Assembly (NCBI RefSeq): GCF_001746205.1
Contig: NZ_MDCO01000012.1
Span: 62,001 to 126,000 of the forward strand
DNA length: 64,000 bases
Reading direction: 5' to 3'
Source: Brachyspira hampsonii
Lineage (GTDB): Bacteria; Spirochaetota; Brachyspiria; Brachyspirales; Brachyspiraceae
How positions within the stretch are numbered: the stretch's first letter is position 1; every line of letters starts with the position of its first letter. The position numbers and the translations under genes were made by a program. Positions 54,938-64,000 of this stretch are shown here, piece after piece. The notes below the pieces were generated by a model. The model was not told the DNA's origin. It saw only the letters and a program-made list of their open reading frames with translations, and made no database searches.

Positions 54938-55306
54938 TTATATTACCTCTGGTGCAAGTGATACTATCTTCATAAAGCCTCTGTCTCTTAGTTCACGAGC
55001 TACCGGTCCGAATATACGTTTACCGCGTGGCTCTTTTTTATCATCTACTATAACAGCAGCATTCTCGTCAAAACGAATATATGAACCGTCAGGGCGTCTA
55101 ACTTCTTTTTTTACTCTTACTATTACAGCTTTTACTACTTTACCTTTTTCTATAGAGCAAGTAGGTATTATATCTGTTACAGAACAGATAATTACATCAC
55201 CTAAAGTAGCATATCTGCGTCTGCTTCCGCCTAATACCTTAATACATTTTAACTTCTTTACGCCTGTATTATCAGCTACATTAAGAGTGCTTGGTACTTG
55301 TATCAT
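54938..55306 (-). CDS. rplN: 50S ribosomal protein L14
   Basis: 122 residues. [22 protein letters not shown] and the signature [27 protein letters not shown] are present. It forms an intersubunit bridge. Confidence 0.98.
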   Translation of the reverse strand: MIQVPSTLNVADNTGVKKLKCIKVLGGSRRRYATLGDVIICSVTDIIPTCSIEKGKVVKAVIVRVKKEVRRPDGSYIRFDENAAVIVDDKKEPRGKRIFGPVARELRDRGFMKIVSLAPEVI

Positions 55307-55311
55307 AGTTC

Positions 55312-55674
55312 TTACTCTCCTTCAACCTGTGAAGAAACTGCTGCTTCAGGAGCATGTTTTTCACGTTTTAATACGCTTTCTACATCGCTGTCTATAGAAT
55401 CTTTATCTATACGCTCTGCTTTCTTGATTATTTTTGTTAATCTGAATTTTTTATCTTTACTAAGAGGTCTGCACTCTATCACTCTTACTAAATCGCCTTC
55501 ATGACATTCATTTTTTTCATCATGAGCTTTATATCTTTTATTTTTACTAATAGTTTTACCATAAAGCGGGTGTTTCTGCTTGCTTTCTACTTTTACAACT
55601 ATAGTTTTATCCATTTTATCAGAAACTACAATTCCCTCAAGTACTCTTTTATATTTTTTTGCTTTGCTTTCCAC
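55312..55674 (-). CDS. rpsQ: 30S ribosomal protein S17 with C-terminal extension
   Basis: 120 residues against about 85 in E. coli. The core is standard: [30 protein letters not shown] and the signature [20 protein letters not shown]. The last ~35 residues ([33 protein letters not shown]) are an acidic, Ser-rich tail with no counterpart in model S17. It should lie on the ribosome surface; role unknown. Confidence 0.95.
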   Translation of the reverse strand: MESKAKKYKRVLEGIVVSDKMDKTIVVKVESKQKHPLYGKTISKNKRYKAHDEKNECHEGDLVRVIECRPLSKDKKFRLTKIIKKAERIDKDSIDSDVESVLKREKHAPEAAVSSQVEGE

Positions 55675-55686
55675 AGTAATACCTCA

Positions 55687-55893
55687 CTATTTTTTTATGC
55701 CAAGTTCATGCTGACGAATAAATGTCTTAACTCTAGCTATATCTTTACGAGCTTTTTTAAGCTGATGTGTTTGTCTTGCATCACCAACTACTTTTTCAAA
55801 TCTATGCTCTTGATATTCTTTTTCTAATTTTAGAAGTTCACCTTTAAGCTCTTCTAAACCTAATGACTTATAATCTTTTTTATCCTTAGCCAT
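55687..55893 (-). CDS. rpmC: 50S ribosomal protein L29
   Basis: 68 residues. [52 protein letters not shown] is the helical hairpin near the exit tunnel. Its start shares a base with the rplP stop. Confidence 0.96.
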   Translation of the reverse strand: MAKDKKDYKSLGLEELKGELLKLEKEYQEHRFEKVVGDARQTHQLKKARKDIARVKTFIRQHELGIKK

Positions 55894-56306
55894 TATATAG
55901 CCTCCCTCTTAATGAACTTAGTTTTTATAGGGAGCTTGAAACCAGCTAGTCTGAAAGCTGATTGTGCTAATTCTTCTGGAACACCTGATATTTCAAATAT
56001 TACTTTTCCAGGTTTAACTACAGCTACCCAATATTCAACATTACCTTTACCTTTACCCATTCTAGTTTCAGCAGGTTTTTTAGTATAAGGCTTATCTGGA
56101 AATACTTTTATCCACATTTTACCTACACGTTTAACATGTCTTGATATAGCAATACGCGCAGCCTCAATTTGTCTATCTGTAAGCCATACAGGTTCTAATG
56201 CCATTAAGCCATAATCTCCGAAAGTTAAATTACTTCCTCTCTTTGATTTGCCTTTCATTCTGCCTCTATGATGTTTACGATATTTCATTCTTGATGGTTG
56301 TAACAT
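55893..56306 (-). CDS. rplP: 50S ribosomal protein L16
   Basis: 137 residues. [18 protein letters not shown] at the start and [40 protein letters not shown] near the end. L16 lies beside the peptidyl transferase centre. One-base overlap with rpsC. Confidence 0.98.
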   Translation of the reverse strand: MLQPSRMKYRKHHRGRMKGKSKRGSNLTFGDYGLMALEPVWLTDRQIEAARIAISRHVKRVGKMWIKVFPDKPYTKKPAETRMGKGKGNVEYWVAVVKPGKVIFEISGVPEELAQSAFRLAGFKLPIKTKFIKREAI

Positions 56307-57043
56307 TATCTATCTCCTTTGGCACTGATAACTTTACCTGCATCATCTTGTTTATGTTCTTTTTTATCAAGAATTTCTCCCTTATAGATCCACACTTTTA
56401 TTCCGATAATACCGAATGTAGTAAGTGCTTCTGCAGTGCCGTAATCTATATTAGCTCTCAATGTATGTAATGGTACTGAACCATTTTTGTATTGTTCTGT
56501 TCTAGCAATATCAGCTCCTGCTAAACGACCAGAACACATAACTTTTATACCTTTAGCACCTTTTTTCATAGCCTGAGTTATAACGCTTTTCATAGCTCTT
56601 CTGAAAGCAACACGCATTTCTAATTGACGAGCTACATTCTGTGCTGCTAAAGTAGCATCTAACTCTGCATCTCTGATTTCCGTAATAGAGAAATGAACCG
56701 GTTTTTTAACCATTTTCTGAACAGTTGTTTTTACAGTTTCAACTCTCTGACCTTTAGGTCCTATTACAACGCCTGCTCTTGCAGTAGAGATGAAAATATT
56801 GATTCTATCTGGGAAACGAACTATTTGTATATCAGATATAGCAGGGTCAAAAGACTCTTTTTTTCCGCCTATTTTCTTTTGTTCTTCTTTTAATGTTTTA
56901 TAATAGTAGTTCATTATATAGCGTCTGATAGATAAATCTTCATGCAAACTATCTGCATAAGTTCTGCTATCTTCAAACCATTTACTAGACCAAGTTTTGT
57001 TAATTCCGAGTCTTAAGCCTATTGGACTAACCTTTTGACCCAT
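56306..57043 (-). CDS. rpsC: 30S ribosomal protein S3
   Basis: 245 residues. [22 protein letters not shown] at the N terminus, a KH domain ([17 protein letters not shown]) and the end [25 protein letters not shown]3 guards the mRNA entry site. Confidence 0.98.
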   Translation of the reverse strand: MGQKVSPIGLRLGINKTWSSKWFEDSRTYADSLHEDLSIRRYIMNYYYKTLKEEQKKIGGKKESFDPAISDIQIVRFPDRINIFISTARAGVVIGPKGQRVETVKTTVQKMVKKPVHFSITEIRDAELDATLAAQNVARQLEMRVAFRRAMKSVITQAMKKGAKGIKVMCSGRLAGADIARTEQYKNGSVPLHTLRANIDYGTAEALTTFGIIGIKVWIYKGEILDKKEHKQDDAGKVISAKGDR

Positions 57044-57046
57044 AGT

Positions 57047-57454
57047 TTATACCTCCGCTGCTTTAGGTGCTTCTTCTGTTTTAGCACTTTTAGCTTTTAA
57101 TTTTTTCTTTTCAGGTTTTTTATCATCACTTAAAATTATAGTAATATGTGAAAGTCTTTTTAATATTGGATCTGCACTGCCTCTGCTTGCTGCACGTATT
57201 CTTTTTAGAGTAGGTGCTTTATCTACATAAGCAGTTTTTACCCATAATGTATCCGGATTGATATTTCTTGATTGGAATATAGCATTAGCTATTCCGCTTT
57301 TAATAGCCTTTCTTAGAACTACTGATGACATCTGTGGCATTGTTGCTAGATTAGATATAGCATGATTAACATACTCTCCTTTAACGAAAGGAAGAAGTCT
57401 TGCTACTTTTCTGCGGCCAATGCGTAAATAACGTACCTTTACTTTATAATCCAT
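57047..57454 (-). CDS. rplV: 50S ribosomal protein L22
   Basis: 135 residues. KVRYLRIGRRKVARLLPFVKGEYVNHAISNL and the signature around VDKAPTLKRIRAASRGSADPILKRLSHITI are present. The hairpin reaches into the exit tunnel. A short Lys/Ala tail follows. Confidence 0.97.
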   Translation of the reverse strand: MDYKVKVRYLRIGRRKVARLLPFVKGEYVNHAISNLATMPQMSSVVLRKAIKSGIANAIFQSRNINPDTLWVKTAYVDKAPTLKRIRAASRGSADPILKRLSHITIILSDDKKPEKKKLKAKSAKTEEAPKAAEV

Positions 57455-57465
57455 AGTCTAAATCC

Positions 57466-57735
57466 TTATTTCTTACCTACTTTAGCGGCACCTGCATGAG
57501 ATATAAATTTTCTTGTTGGTGCAAATTCGCCTAATTTATGACCTATCATGTTCTCTTGTATATAAACTGCTACAAATGTTTTACCATTATGCACATTTAT
57601 AGTGAAACCTATCATTTCTGGAATAATTGTTGAAGCACGGCTGTAAGTTTTTATTTGGTGCTTATTATCTCCAGCTTGTATTTTCTTAAAAAGATTCTTA
57701 TCTACAAAAGGTCCTTTTTTAATAGAGCGAGACAT
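57466..57735 (-). CDS. rpsS: 30S ribosomal protein S19
   Basis: 89 residues. [19 protein letters not shown] at the start and [18 protein letters not shown] near the end. Binds 16S rRNA with S13. Its start shares a base with the rplB stop. Confidence 0.98.
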   Translation of the reverse strand: MSRSIKKGPFVDKNLFKKIQAGDNKHQIKTYSRASTIIPEMIGFTINVHNGKTFVAVYIQENMIGHKLGEFAPTRKFISHAGAAKVGKK

Positions 57736-58571
57736 TATTTTTTACCCCCTCTTCTTTTGATTATTAATCTGTCAGAATATTTATGTTTCTTTCTAGTTTT
57801 GTATCCCTTAGTAGGTACACCTGTTGGTGAAACAGGATGCGGATTACCTTGTCCGCTTTTACCTTCACCACCGCCATGCGGGTGATCTACCGGGTTCATT
57901 ACAACACCTCTTACTTTTGGTCTTCTGCCTTTATGTCTTGTAGTACCAGCTTTACCATCAGTAGTATTGAAATGATCTAGGTTGCCAATTTGACCTATAG
58001 TAGCATAACAATTTTCTAAGATTCTTCTCTCTTCACCAGAACGAAGTCTTATTACACAATAACCGCCTGATTTAGCTGTTATCTGAGCACCACCTCCTGC
58101 TGCTCTAACAAGCTGACCGCCTTTTCCAGGAGTTATTTCAATGTTATGTATTATAGTACCTAATGGAATTTTTTTCAATGGTAAAGTACAACCAACTTTA
58201 ACTTTTGCATTTTCTCCGCTTACTACTCTATCACCTACATTAAGTCCCAATGGCCATATTATGTATCTTTTTTCGCCATCTGTATAGTGTAATAGTGCTA
58301 TACGAGCAGTTCTGTTAGGATCATACTCTATAGAAACTACTTTAGCCTCTATATCATGCTTATCTCTTCTAAAATCTACAAATCTAAATAGTTTTTTATG
58401 TCCGCCTCCGCGACGACGCATAGTGATACGACCATTAGAACCGCGTCCGCTTATACGTTTTTTTCCGCATACTAATGATTTACAAGGCTCATTTGTCGTA
58501 ATATCCGAAAAGTCCACTACTGTACGATAGCGTAAACTTGGTGTTGTCGGTTTAAATTTCTTAATAGCCAT
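57735..58571 (-). CDS. rplB: 50S ribosomal protein L2
   Basis: 278 residues. [20 protein letters not shown] opens it, and the signature [16 protein letters not shown] holds the key His region near the peptidyl transferase centre. Basic C terminus. Confidence 0.98.
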   Translation of the reverse strand: MAIKKFKPTTPSLRYRTVVDFSDITTNEPCKSLVCGKKRISGRGSNGRITMRRRGGGHKKLFRFVDFRRDKHDIEAKVVSIEYDPNRTARIALLHYTDGEKRYIIWPLGLNVGDRVVSGENAKVKVGCTLPLKKIPLGTIIHNIEITPGKGGQLVRAAGGGAQITAKSGGYCVIRLRSGEERRILENCYATIGQIGNLDHFNTTDGKAGTTRHKGRRPKVRGVVMNPVDHPHGGGEGKSGQGNPHPVSPTGVPTKGYKTRKKHKYSDRLIIKRRGGKK

Positions 58572-58584
58572 CGGTTATCCCTCA

Positions 58585-58884
58585 TTATTTTACTATATCT
58601 ATTGATTCTTTGCCGTCAAGAACTATTATCGCTTTCTTATAACTGCGTGTATATCCGCGTCTGCTCATTCTGCGATTTTTCTTCTTTGGCTTAACATTTA
58701 TTATTTTACAATCTAGCGGATGTACATTAAATATTTTTTCAACCGCTTTCATCAATTCCTGCTTATTAGCATCCTGTCTTACTTTAAATACATAATAACG
58801 CTTTTCTGTTCCTCTAGGCTCAGTTCTAAGCATATTACTTTTTTCTGTAAGTATAGGTTCAATTAAAAGTGAATACATACTCAT
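58585..58884 (-). CDS. rplW: 50S ribosomal protein L23
   Basis: 99 residues. MYSLLIEPILTEKSNMLRTE and VEKIFNVHPLDCKIINVKPKKKNR are diagnostic. It docks trigger factor and SRP at the tunnel exit. Confidence 0.97.
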   Translation of the reverse strand: MSMYSLLIEPILTEKSNMLRTEPRGTEKRYYVFKVRQDANKQELMKAVEKIFNVHPLDCKIINVKPKKKNRRMSRRGYTRSYKKAIIVLDGKESIDIVK

Positions 58885-58889
58885 ATTTT

Positions 58890-59537
58890 TTAACCCTTAA
58901 TTCTAGCATTTAATTTAGATAAAGCTGTTTTAGTAAAATATACCTCATCAGCATAAAATAAAGGATGTATAGACATACTGTCTGCATTTACAAGCTTTAA
59001 ATCTTTGATGTTTCTTAAAGATAATAATAATTTATTGTAATTATCACCTAAAGATTCATCTTTACCTACTACAAATGCTACTTTTCTTGTATTTGGTTCT
59101 TTAACCTTACTTATAAAACTAGCCATTCTTTTTGTTTTAGGAGCATCAAAAGTGAAGTCCTCAAAAACTTTAAGAACATTCTTTCCATATTTTAAAGATA
59201 AAACAGACAATAGAGCCTTACGTTTCATTTTCTTTGGCAATCTATAGCTATAATCGCGAGGCTTAGGAGTATGTGTTTTACCACCGCCTACCCAAATTGG
59301 GGATCTTGTAGAACCTGCTCTAGCTCTTCCTGTACCTTTTTGTCTCCAAGGTTTTTTACCGCCTCCTGAAACTTCTGCTCTTGTTTTTGTAGAGTGAGTA
59401 CCCTGGCGTCTGTTAGCTAATTCATTTTTGATTGCTTCGTAAAGTAGATTATTGTTAACTTCTGATTTAAATATCTCATCAACAATCTCTAAATTGCCTA
59501 CGCTATCTCCATTTTCATTTAGTATTACTACTTCCAT
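58890..59537 (-). CDS. rplD: 50S ribosomal protein L4
   Basis: 215 residues. NRRQGTHSTKTRAEVSGGGKKPWRQKGTGRARAGSTRSPIWVGGG is the tunnel-lining loop. In many bacteria L4 also attenuates the S10 operon; whether it does so here cannot be told. Confidence 0.97.
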   Translation of the reverse strand: MEVVILNENGDSVGNLEIVDEIFKSEVNNNLLYEAIKNELANRRQGTHSTKTRAEVSGGGKKPWRQKGTGRARAGSTRSPIWVGGGKTHTPKPRDYSYRLPKKMKRKALLSVLSLKYGKNVLKVFEDFTFDAPKTKRMASFISKVKEPNTRKVAFVVGKDESLGDNYNKLLLSLRNIKDLKLVNADSMSIHPLFYADEVYFTKTALSKLNARIKG

Positions 59538-59565
59538 TTTATCATCCTGTTATTATTTCACTCTA

Positions 59566-60219
59566 TTAATTCATTGAGTTCTTTTTCTTATTGCGTTTCT
59601 TTACTGCTGATGTTAATTTAACTATGCTATTAACTGCACCTGGTATAGCACCTTTAATCATAATCAAATTATCATCGGGTCTTATTTCAACCACTTTTAA
59701 ATTTTGAATAGTAGTTAAAGTATTACCCATATGTCCAGGCATACCTTTACCTTTCCATACTCTTGCAGGGTAACTGTTACAGCCTATAGAACCTGCTCTT
59801 CTTCTAAAGTTAGAACCATGGCTCATAGGACCGCCGTCATAATTATGTCTTTTCATTACGCCAGCAAAACCTCTACCCTTACTCAAAGAACTAACATCTA
59901 TAAAATCGCCTGCTTGAAATATATCTGCTTTAAGCTCTTGTCCTACTGTATAAGAGCTAGTATTGTCCATTCTGAACTCTTTTAAATATTTCTTAGGCTC
60001 TAAATTTGCTTTTTTAAACTGACCTATTTGAGGCTTTTTCAAATGCTTTTCTTTCACGGCACCATACCCTAATTGAATAGCACTGTAGCCATCTTTCTCA
60101 TTATCTCTTATCTGCATAACTGTGCATGGTCCAGCCTCTACTACTGTTACTGCTATAGCATTACCAGTTTCATCGAAAACTGTTGTCATACCCAATTTTT
60201 TGCCAATTATTCCTACCAT
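59566..60219 (-). CDS. rplC: 50S ribosomal protein L3
   Basis: 217 residues. VGIIGKKLGMTTVFDETGNAIAVTVVEAGP and the signature FAGVMKRHNYDGGPMSHGS are present. GAGG lies 8 bases before the ATG. The 104-base gap to rpsJ contains no gene. Confidence 0.98.
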   Translation of the reverse strand: MVGIIGKKLGMTTVFDETGNAIAVTVVEAGPCTVMQIRDNEKDGYSAIQLGYGAVKEKHLKKPQIGQFKKANLEPKKYLKEFRMDNTSSYTVGQELKADIFQAGDFIDVSSLSKGRGFAGVMKRHNYDGGPMSHGSNFRRRAGSIGCNSYPARVWKGKGMPGHMGNTLTTIQNLKVVEIRPDDNLIMIKGAIPGAVNSIVKLTSAVKKRNKKKNSMN

Positions 60220-60323
60220 CGGCGAATCCTCTATAATGATTTTACTTACTACTTTTTAATGTTTCAAACTATTACAGATAAAACGTAGTAAAGCTTTATC
60301 TTTAATATTTTTTAATTAAACGC

Positions 60324-60629
60324 TTATTTAAGCTGAACATCAACCCCAGCTGGAAGCGCCAATTTCTTAAGAGACTCTGTTGTCTGAGGTGTTACATCAA
60401 AGATATCTATTAATCTTTTATATATACGCATCTCAAATTGTTCTCTTGACTTTATGTTTACATGCGGACTTCTTATTACTGTTACCTTACGAATACTTGT
60501 AGGCAATGGTATAGGTCCTGATACTCTAGCTCCTGTTTTCTTTACACTAGCTACTATAGACTGAGCTGATTGATCAATAAGCTCAATATCAAAGGCTTTT
60601 AGTTTAACTCGTATTTTCTGTTCTTTCAT
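60324..60629 (-). CDS. rpsJ: 30S ribosomal protein S10
   Basis: 101 residues. [42 protein letters not shown] and the end GVDVQLK match. S10 also forms NusE in antitermination. First gene of the S10 operon, just after tuf. Confidence 0.98.
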   Translation of the reverse strand: MKEQKIRVKLKAFDIELIDQSAQSIVASVKKTGARVSGPIPLPTSIRKVTVIRSPHVNIKSREQFEMRIYKRLIDIFDVTPQTTESLKKLALPAGVDVQLK

Positions 60630-60661
60630 AGCTTGAATTACTCGCTTTCTCTTAATTTATT

Positions 60662-60697
60662 AAAGGGTATATCTTTAATTAAAAAGGCATACCCTTT
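60662..60697 (-). other. Hairpin between tuf and rpsJ
   Basis: AAAGGGTAT (60662-60670) and ATACCCTTT (60689-60697) form a 9-bp perfect stem in the 82-base gap between tuf and rpsJ. There is no strong T tract on the minus side. It may attenuate or process the message. Confidence 0.45.
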
Positions 60698-60711
60698 TAT
60701 TTCGCTCTTAA

Positions 60712-61938
60712 TTATTCTAATATTTTTGTTACAACACCGTTACCTACTGTTTTACCACCTTCACGAATAGCAAATCTTTGCTTTTCTTCCATAGCGATTG
60801 GAGTGATAAGTTCAATAGTTAAGTTAGCATTATCACCAGGCATAATCATTTGTGCACCTTCTGCCAAATTAATTACTCCTGTTACATCTGTTGTTCTGAA
60901 GTACATTTGAGGTCTGTAACCTGTTACGAAACCGCTGTGTCTTCCGCCTTCTTCTTTTTTCAAGATATAAACTTCAGCTTCAAATTTTTTATGAGGTGTA
61001 ATTGTACCAGGTTTAGCTAATACTTGTCCTCTTTCTACTTCTTTACGTTCAATACCTCTTAAAAGACAGCCAACATTGTAACCTGCTATACCTACTACTT
61101 CTTTTTTGAACATTTCTACACCTGTACAAGTAGTTTTCTTAGTAGGTCTTATTCCAACGATTTCTACTTCATTACCTTTTTCAATTTTACCTCTTTCAAT
61201 TCTTCCTGTAACAACTGTACCTCTTCCAGGAATTGAGTATACATCTTCTATTGACATTAAGAAGTCTTTATCTACTTCACGAACTGGATCTGGAATATAT
61301 GTATCTAATGCATTTAATAAGTCTATTATACATTTACAATCTGGATCTGTTCTAGGATCTTTACCTGCTTCAATAGCTTGAATAGCTTTAATAGCAGAAC
61401 CTCTAATAATAGGTGTTTTAGATCCGTCAAAACCATAATGATCTAATACATCTATTACTTCTGCTTCTACGATTTCAGCCATTTCTGGGTCATCTAATTT
61501 ATCACATTTATTTAAGAATACTACAATGTAATTTACACCTACTTGTCTTGAAAGAAGTACGTGTTCTTTTGTTTGAGGCATTACACCGTCTTCTGCTGAT
61601 ACTACCAAGATAGCTCCGTCCATTTGAGCTGCACCTGTAATCATGTTTTTAATGTAGTCAGCGTGACCTGGACAGTCTACGTGAGCATAGTGTCTATGAT
61701 CTGATTCATATTCAACGTGTGATGTTGCGATTGTTAATATTTTTGTTGGGTCTCTTCTACCTTGACTTTCAGAAGCTTTTGCTACTGAGTCATAAGCAAC
61801 TTTCTGTACTGTTGCTGGGAACATAGCAGATGATACTGCTGTTATTGCTGATGTTAATGTTGTTTTACCATGGTCTACGTGTCCAATAGTACCAACGTTT
61901 ACGTGTGTTTTTGTACCTTCGTAAGTTCCTTTAGCCAT
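60712..61938 (-). CDS. tuf: Elongation factor Tu with altered switch I
   Basis: 408 residues, about 14 longer than E. coli. P-loop GHVDHGKT (19-26), DCPGH (88-92), NKCD and the domain 2/3 blocks are standard. The region before switch I, which in almost all EF-Tu contains PEE..RGITI, is [18 protein letters not shown] (60-77), so the Arg-Gly are Lys-Ile, while the essential Thr69 is kept. I recall the same form in a deposited B. hyodysenteriae EF-Tu, so it is real and genus-typical. EF-Tu brings aminoacyl-tRNA to the ribosome. It lies between fusA and rpsJ as usual. Confidence 0.97.
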   Translation of the reverse strand: MAKGTYEGTKTHVNVGTIGHVDHGKTTLTSAITAVSSAMFPATVQKVAYDSVAKASESQGRRDPTKILTIATSHVEYESDHRHYAHVDCPGHADYIKNMITGAAQMDGAILVVSAEDGVMPQTKEHVLLSRQVGVNYIVVFLNKCDKLDDPEMAEIVEAEVIDVLDHYGFDGSKTPIIRGSAIKAIQAIEAGKDPRTDPDCKCIIDLLNALDTYIPDPVREVDKDFLMSIEDVYSIPGRGTVVTGRIERGKIEKGNEVEIVGIRPTKKTTCTGVEMFKKEVVGIAGYNVGCLLRGIERKEVERGQVLAKPGTITPHKKFEAEVYILKKEEGGRHSGFVTGYRPQMYFRTTDVTGVINLAEGAQMIMPGDNANLTIELITPIAMEEKQRFAIREGGKTVGNGVVTKILE

Positions 61939-62008
61939 TTTAATCCTCCAATTATTTATCCTTTAGGAAATTTGTTTTTTATTTTAATACTAATATTTTA
62001 TTAGTTAC

Positions 62009-64000
62009 TTACTTACTATTACCCATTCTAGCACCTATTATCTCTTCTGCTACATTTTTAGGTACTTCCTCATAATGTGAGAACTGCATTGTATAGCTTG
62101 CTCTACCCTGAGAAACATTCCTTATACTTGTTGTATAACCAAACATCTCAGCAAGAGGTACAGTAGCATTGATGGATTTATAACCTGATTTATCTGTAAA
62201 TCCATGAACCTGACCTCTTCTTGAAGCTAAGTCTCCTATTATATCACCCATATAATCTTCAGGAGTTACAACTTCTACTGTCATCATAGGTTCCAATAAA
62301 TAAGGATCTGCTTTTTTACAGCCTTCTTTAAATCCCATAGAAGCAGCAATTTTAAATGCCATTTCTGATGAGTCTACAGGGTGGAATGATCCGTCATAAG
62401 CTGATACTATAACATCAAGCATAGGATAGTTAGCAAGAACTCCTGTATTCATAGATTCTATACAGCCTTTTTCTACTGCCGGTATATATTCTCTTGGAAC
62501 TGCTCCTCCAACGATTTCATTGTTAAATTTGAATCCGGCATTAGGTTCATTAGGTCCTATTCTTAGCCATACATCACCATACTGACCTTTACCGCCTGAC
62601 TGACGAACAAATTTACCTTGTACCTCAACCGTTTTCTTAATACCTTCTCTATAAGATACTTGAGGGCGTCCAACATTTGCCTCAACTTTATATTCTCTTT
62701 TCATTCTATCGCAGATAATTTCTAAGTGAAGCTCACCCATACCTGCTATGATTGTCTGTCCTGTTTCTTCATCAAAGCTAACTCTGAATGTTGGATCTTC
62801 TTCAGCAAGTCTTGATAAAGCAACTGACATTTTATCTCTGTCGCCTTTTGTTTTAGGTTCTATAGCAACATTAATTACAGGCTCTGGGAAGTTAATTGAT
62901 TCTAATATTATAGGAGCATTTTCAGGACATAATGTATCACCTGTTGTAGTATCTTTAAGACCTACTGCTGCTGCTATATCACCAGCATATACCTGCTCAA
63001 TTTCTTCTCTTTTATTAGCATGCATCTGAAGTATTCTTCCGATACGCTCTCTTTTACCTTTTGTTGCATTAAGAACATAAGAACCTGATTCTAAAATTCC
63101 TGAATAAACTCTCAAGAATGCTATTTTTCCTACATGAGGATCTGTCATTATTTTGAATGCTAATGCACTAAATTTCTCATCATCAGATATTTTTCTTTTT
63201 ATAACATTACCATCTAAATCAGTACCTTCTACCTCAGGTTTATCTATAGGAGATGGTAAATAATCAACAACACCATTAATTAATACTTGAATACCTTTAT
63301 TTTTGAATGCTGTACCGCAGAACATTGGGAAGAAATCTGCTGTTAAAGTTGCTGTTCTTATAAGTCTTTTTATAGTAGGAACATCTATTTCCTCACCTTC
63401 AAAGAACTTATTCATAGCATCGTCATCATATTCAACGATTGCTTCTAATAATGAGTTTCTATATTCTTCTGCTTTTTCTTTCAATTCAGGTCTGATTTCT
63501 CTCTCTTCCATTTTCATACCGTCTTCAGAAACCCAAATTATCTCTTTCATATTTACTAAGTCAACAACACCCTCGAAATTGCTTTCTGCACCTATAGGTA
63601 TAACTACAGGGTGACTGTTAGCTTTTAATCTTTCTCTTGTTTGATCTAAAACAGAATAGAAATTAGCTCCTATCCTATCCATTTTATTAACAAAAATAGC
63701 TCTAGGAATCTTATAATTACTAGCTTGTCTCCAAACTGTTTCACTCTGAGGCTGAACACCTCCTACTGAACAGAAAACACCTACTGCACTGTCTAATACT
63801 CTCAAAGATCTTTCTACCTCAGCAGTAAAGTCAACGTGCCCCGGAGTGTCTATCAAATTAATTCTATGACCATTCCAAAAACAAGTTGTTGCAGCAGAAG
63901 TAATTGTAATACCTCTTTCTCTTTCCTGTTCCATCCAGTCCATTTCAGCTGCACCTTCATGAACTTCCCCAATCTTATGGGTCTTACCTGTAAAATACAA
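62009..64000 (-). CDS. fusA: Elongation factor G, C-terminal 663 residues
   Basis: Partial: the P-loop and start codon lie beyond the right edge. Visible are the switch I region [15 protein letters not shown], the G3 [12 protein letters not shown], and domains II-V, including the domain IV loop ([15 protein letters not shown]) and the end [19 protein letters not shown] translocates tRNA and mRNA. The rest of the str operon (rpsL, rpsG) is expected upstream, outside the window. Confidence 0.98.
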   Translation of the reverse strand: MYFTGKTHKIGEVHEGAAEMDWMEQERERGITITSAATTCFWNGHRINLIDTPGHVDFTAEVERSLRVLDSAVGVFCSVGGVQPQSETVWRQASNYKIPRAIFVNKMDRIGANFYSVLDQTRERLKANSHPVVIPIGAESNFEGVVDLVNMKEIIWVSEDGMKMEEREIRPELKEKAEEYRNSLLEAIVEYDDDAMNKFFEGEEIDVPTIKRLIRTATLTADFFPMFCGTAFKNKGIQVLINGVVDYLPSPIDKPEVEGTDLDGNVIKRKISDDEKFSALAFKIMTDPHVGKIAFLRVYSGILESGSYVLNATKGKRERIGRILQMHANKREEIEQVYAGDIAAAVGLKDTTTGDTLCPENAPIILESINFPEPVINVAIEPKTKGDRDKMSVALSRLAEEDPTFRVSFDEETGQTIIAGMGELHLEIICDRMKREYKVEANVGRPQVSYREGIKKTVEVQGKFVRQSGGKGQYGDVWLRIGPNEPNAGFKFNNEIVGGAVPREYIPAVEKGCIESMNTGVLANYPMLDVIVSAYDGSFHPVDSSEMAFKIAASMGFKEGCKKADPYLLEPMMTVEVVTPEDYMGDIIGDLASRRGQVHGFTDKSGYKSINATVPLAEMFGYTTSIRNVSQGRASYTMQFSHYEEVPKNVAEEIIGARMGNSK

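Overview
The window is a stretch of chromosome from an AT-rich spirochaete, almost certainly a Brachyspira species. Three things point there: the very low GC content, a lipid A pathway together with ankyrin and TPR lipoproteins, and an EF-Tu with an unusual switch I that I recall from Brachyspira hyodysenteriae. No rRNA, tRNA or CRISPR array was found.

Positions 1-2.6 kb are accessory DNA: the tail of a type I restriction S subunit, two tandem 105-bp palindromic repeats, a start-less in-frame fusion of TPR repeats to the C-terminal part of an Rpn-type nuclease, and an ankyrin lipoprotein. Positions 2.7-9.0 kb (minus strand) are an F-type ATP synthase operon ordered atpB-E-F-delta-delta-A-[GT14 glycosyltransferase]-G. 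It carries two OSCP/delta genes and has no beta or epsilon gene. A STAS gene follows, then (plus strand) a TetR-TolC-RND efflux cluster with a strong promoter and a 30-nt dyad operator candidate but no adaptor gene.

Positions 15.4-17.3 kb hold a tail-to-tail restriction-modification pair that closely resembles HhaI (predicted target GCGC). Next come a zinc-ribbon membrane protein with a PanC that lacks key active-site residues, a DUF5675 protein, then rplM-rpsI-dksA-like-priA, a response regulator with its DNA-binding domain first, and a GDP-mannose pyrophosphorylase. Positions 25-37 kb (mostly minus) carry a pentapeptide-like protein, an outer-membrane protein, ispE, two small lipoproteins, cheB with Asn at the phosphorylation site, lnt with a long tail, a hemerythrin, hslUV and a large duplicated ankyrin protein. 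An iron alcohol dehydrogenase and a 1.4-kb gene desert with a decayed helicase follow, then fabZ-lpxA-lpxB-GHKL ATPase and a lipoprotein preceded by a (GATGC)10 microsatellite.

Positions 44.3-64 kb (minus) are a long translation cluster, transcribed from fusA (cut by the window edge) through tuf, the S10, spc and alpha operons, rpoA and rplQ to rho, ending in an Smr-domain gene broken by a one-base frameshift in a homopolymer. Two short genes, rpmD and rpmJ, lie inside it. The ribosomal block is conventional; the novelty lies in the accessory segments and in several housekeeping proteins with altered active sites.
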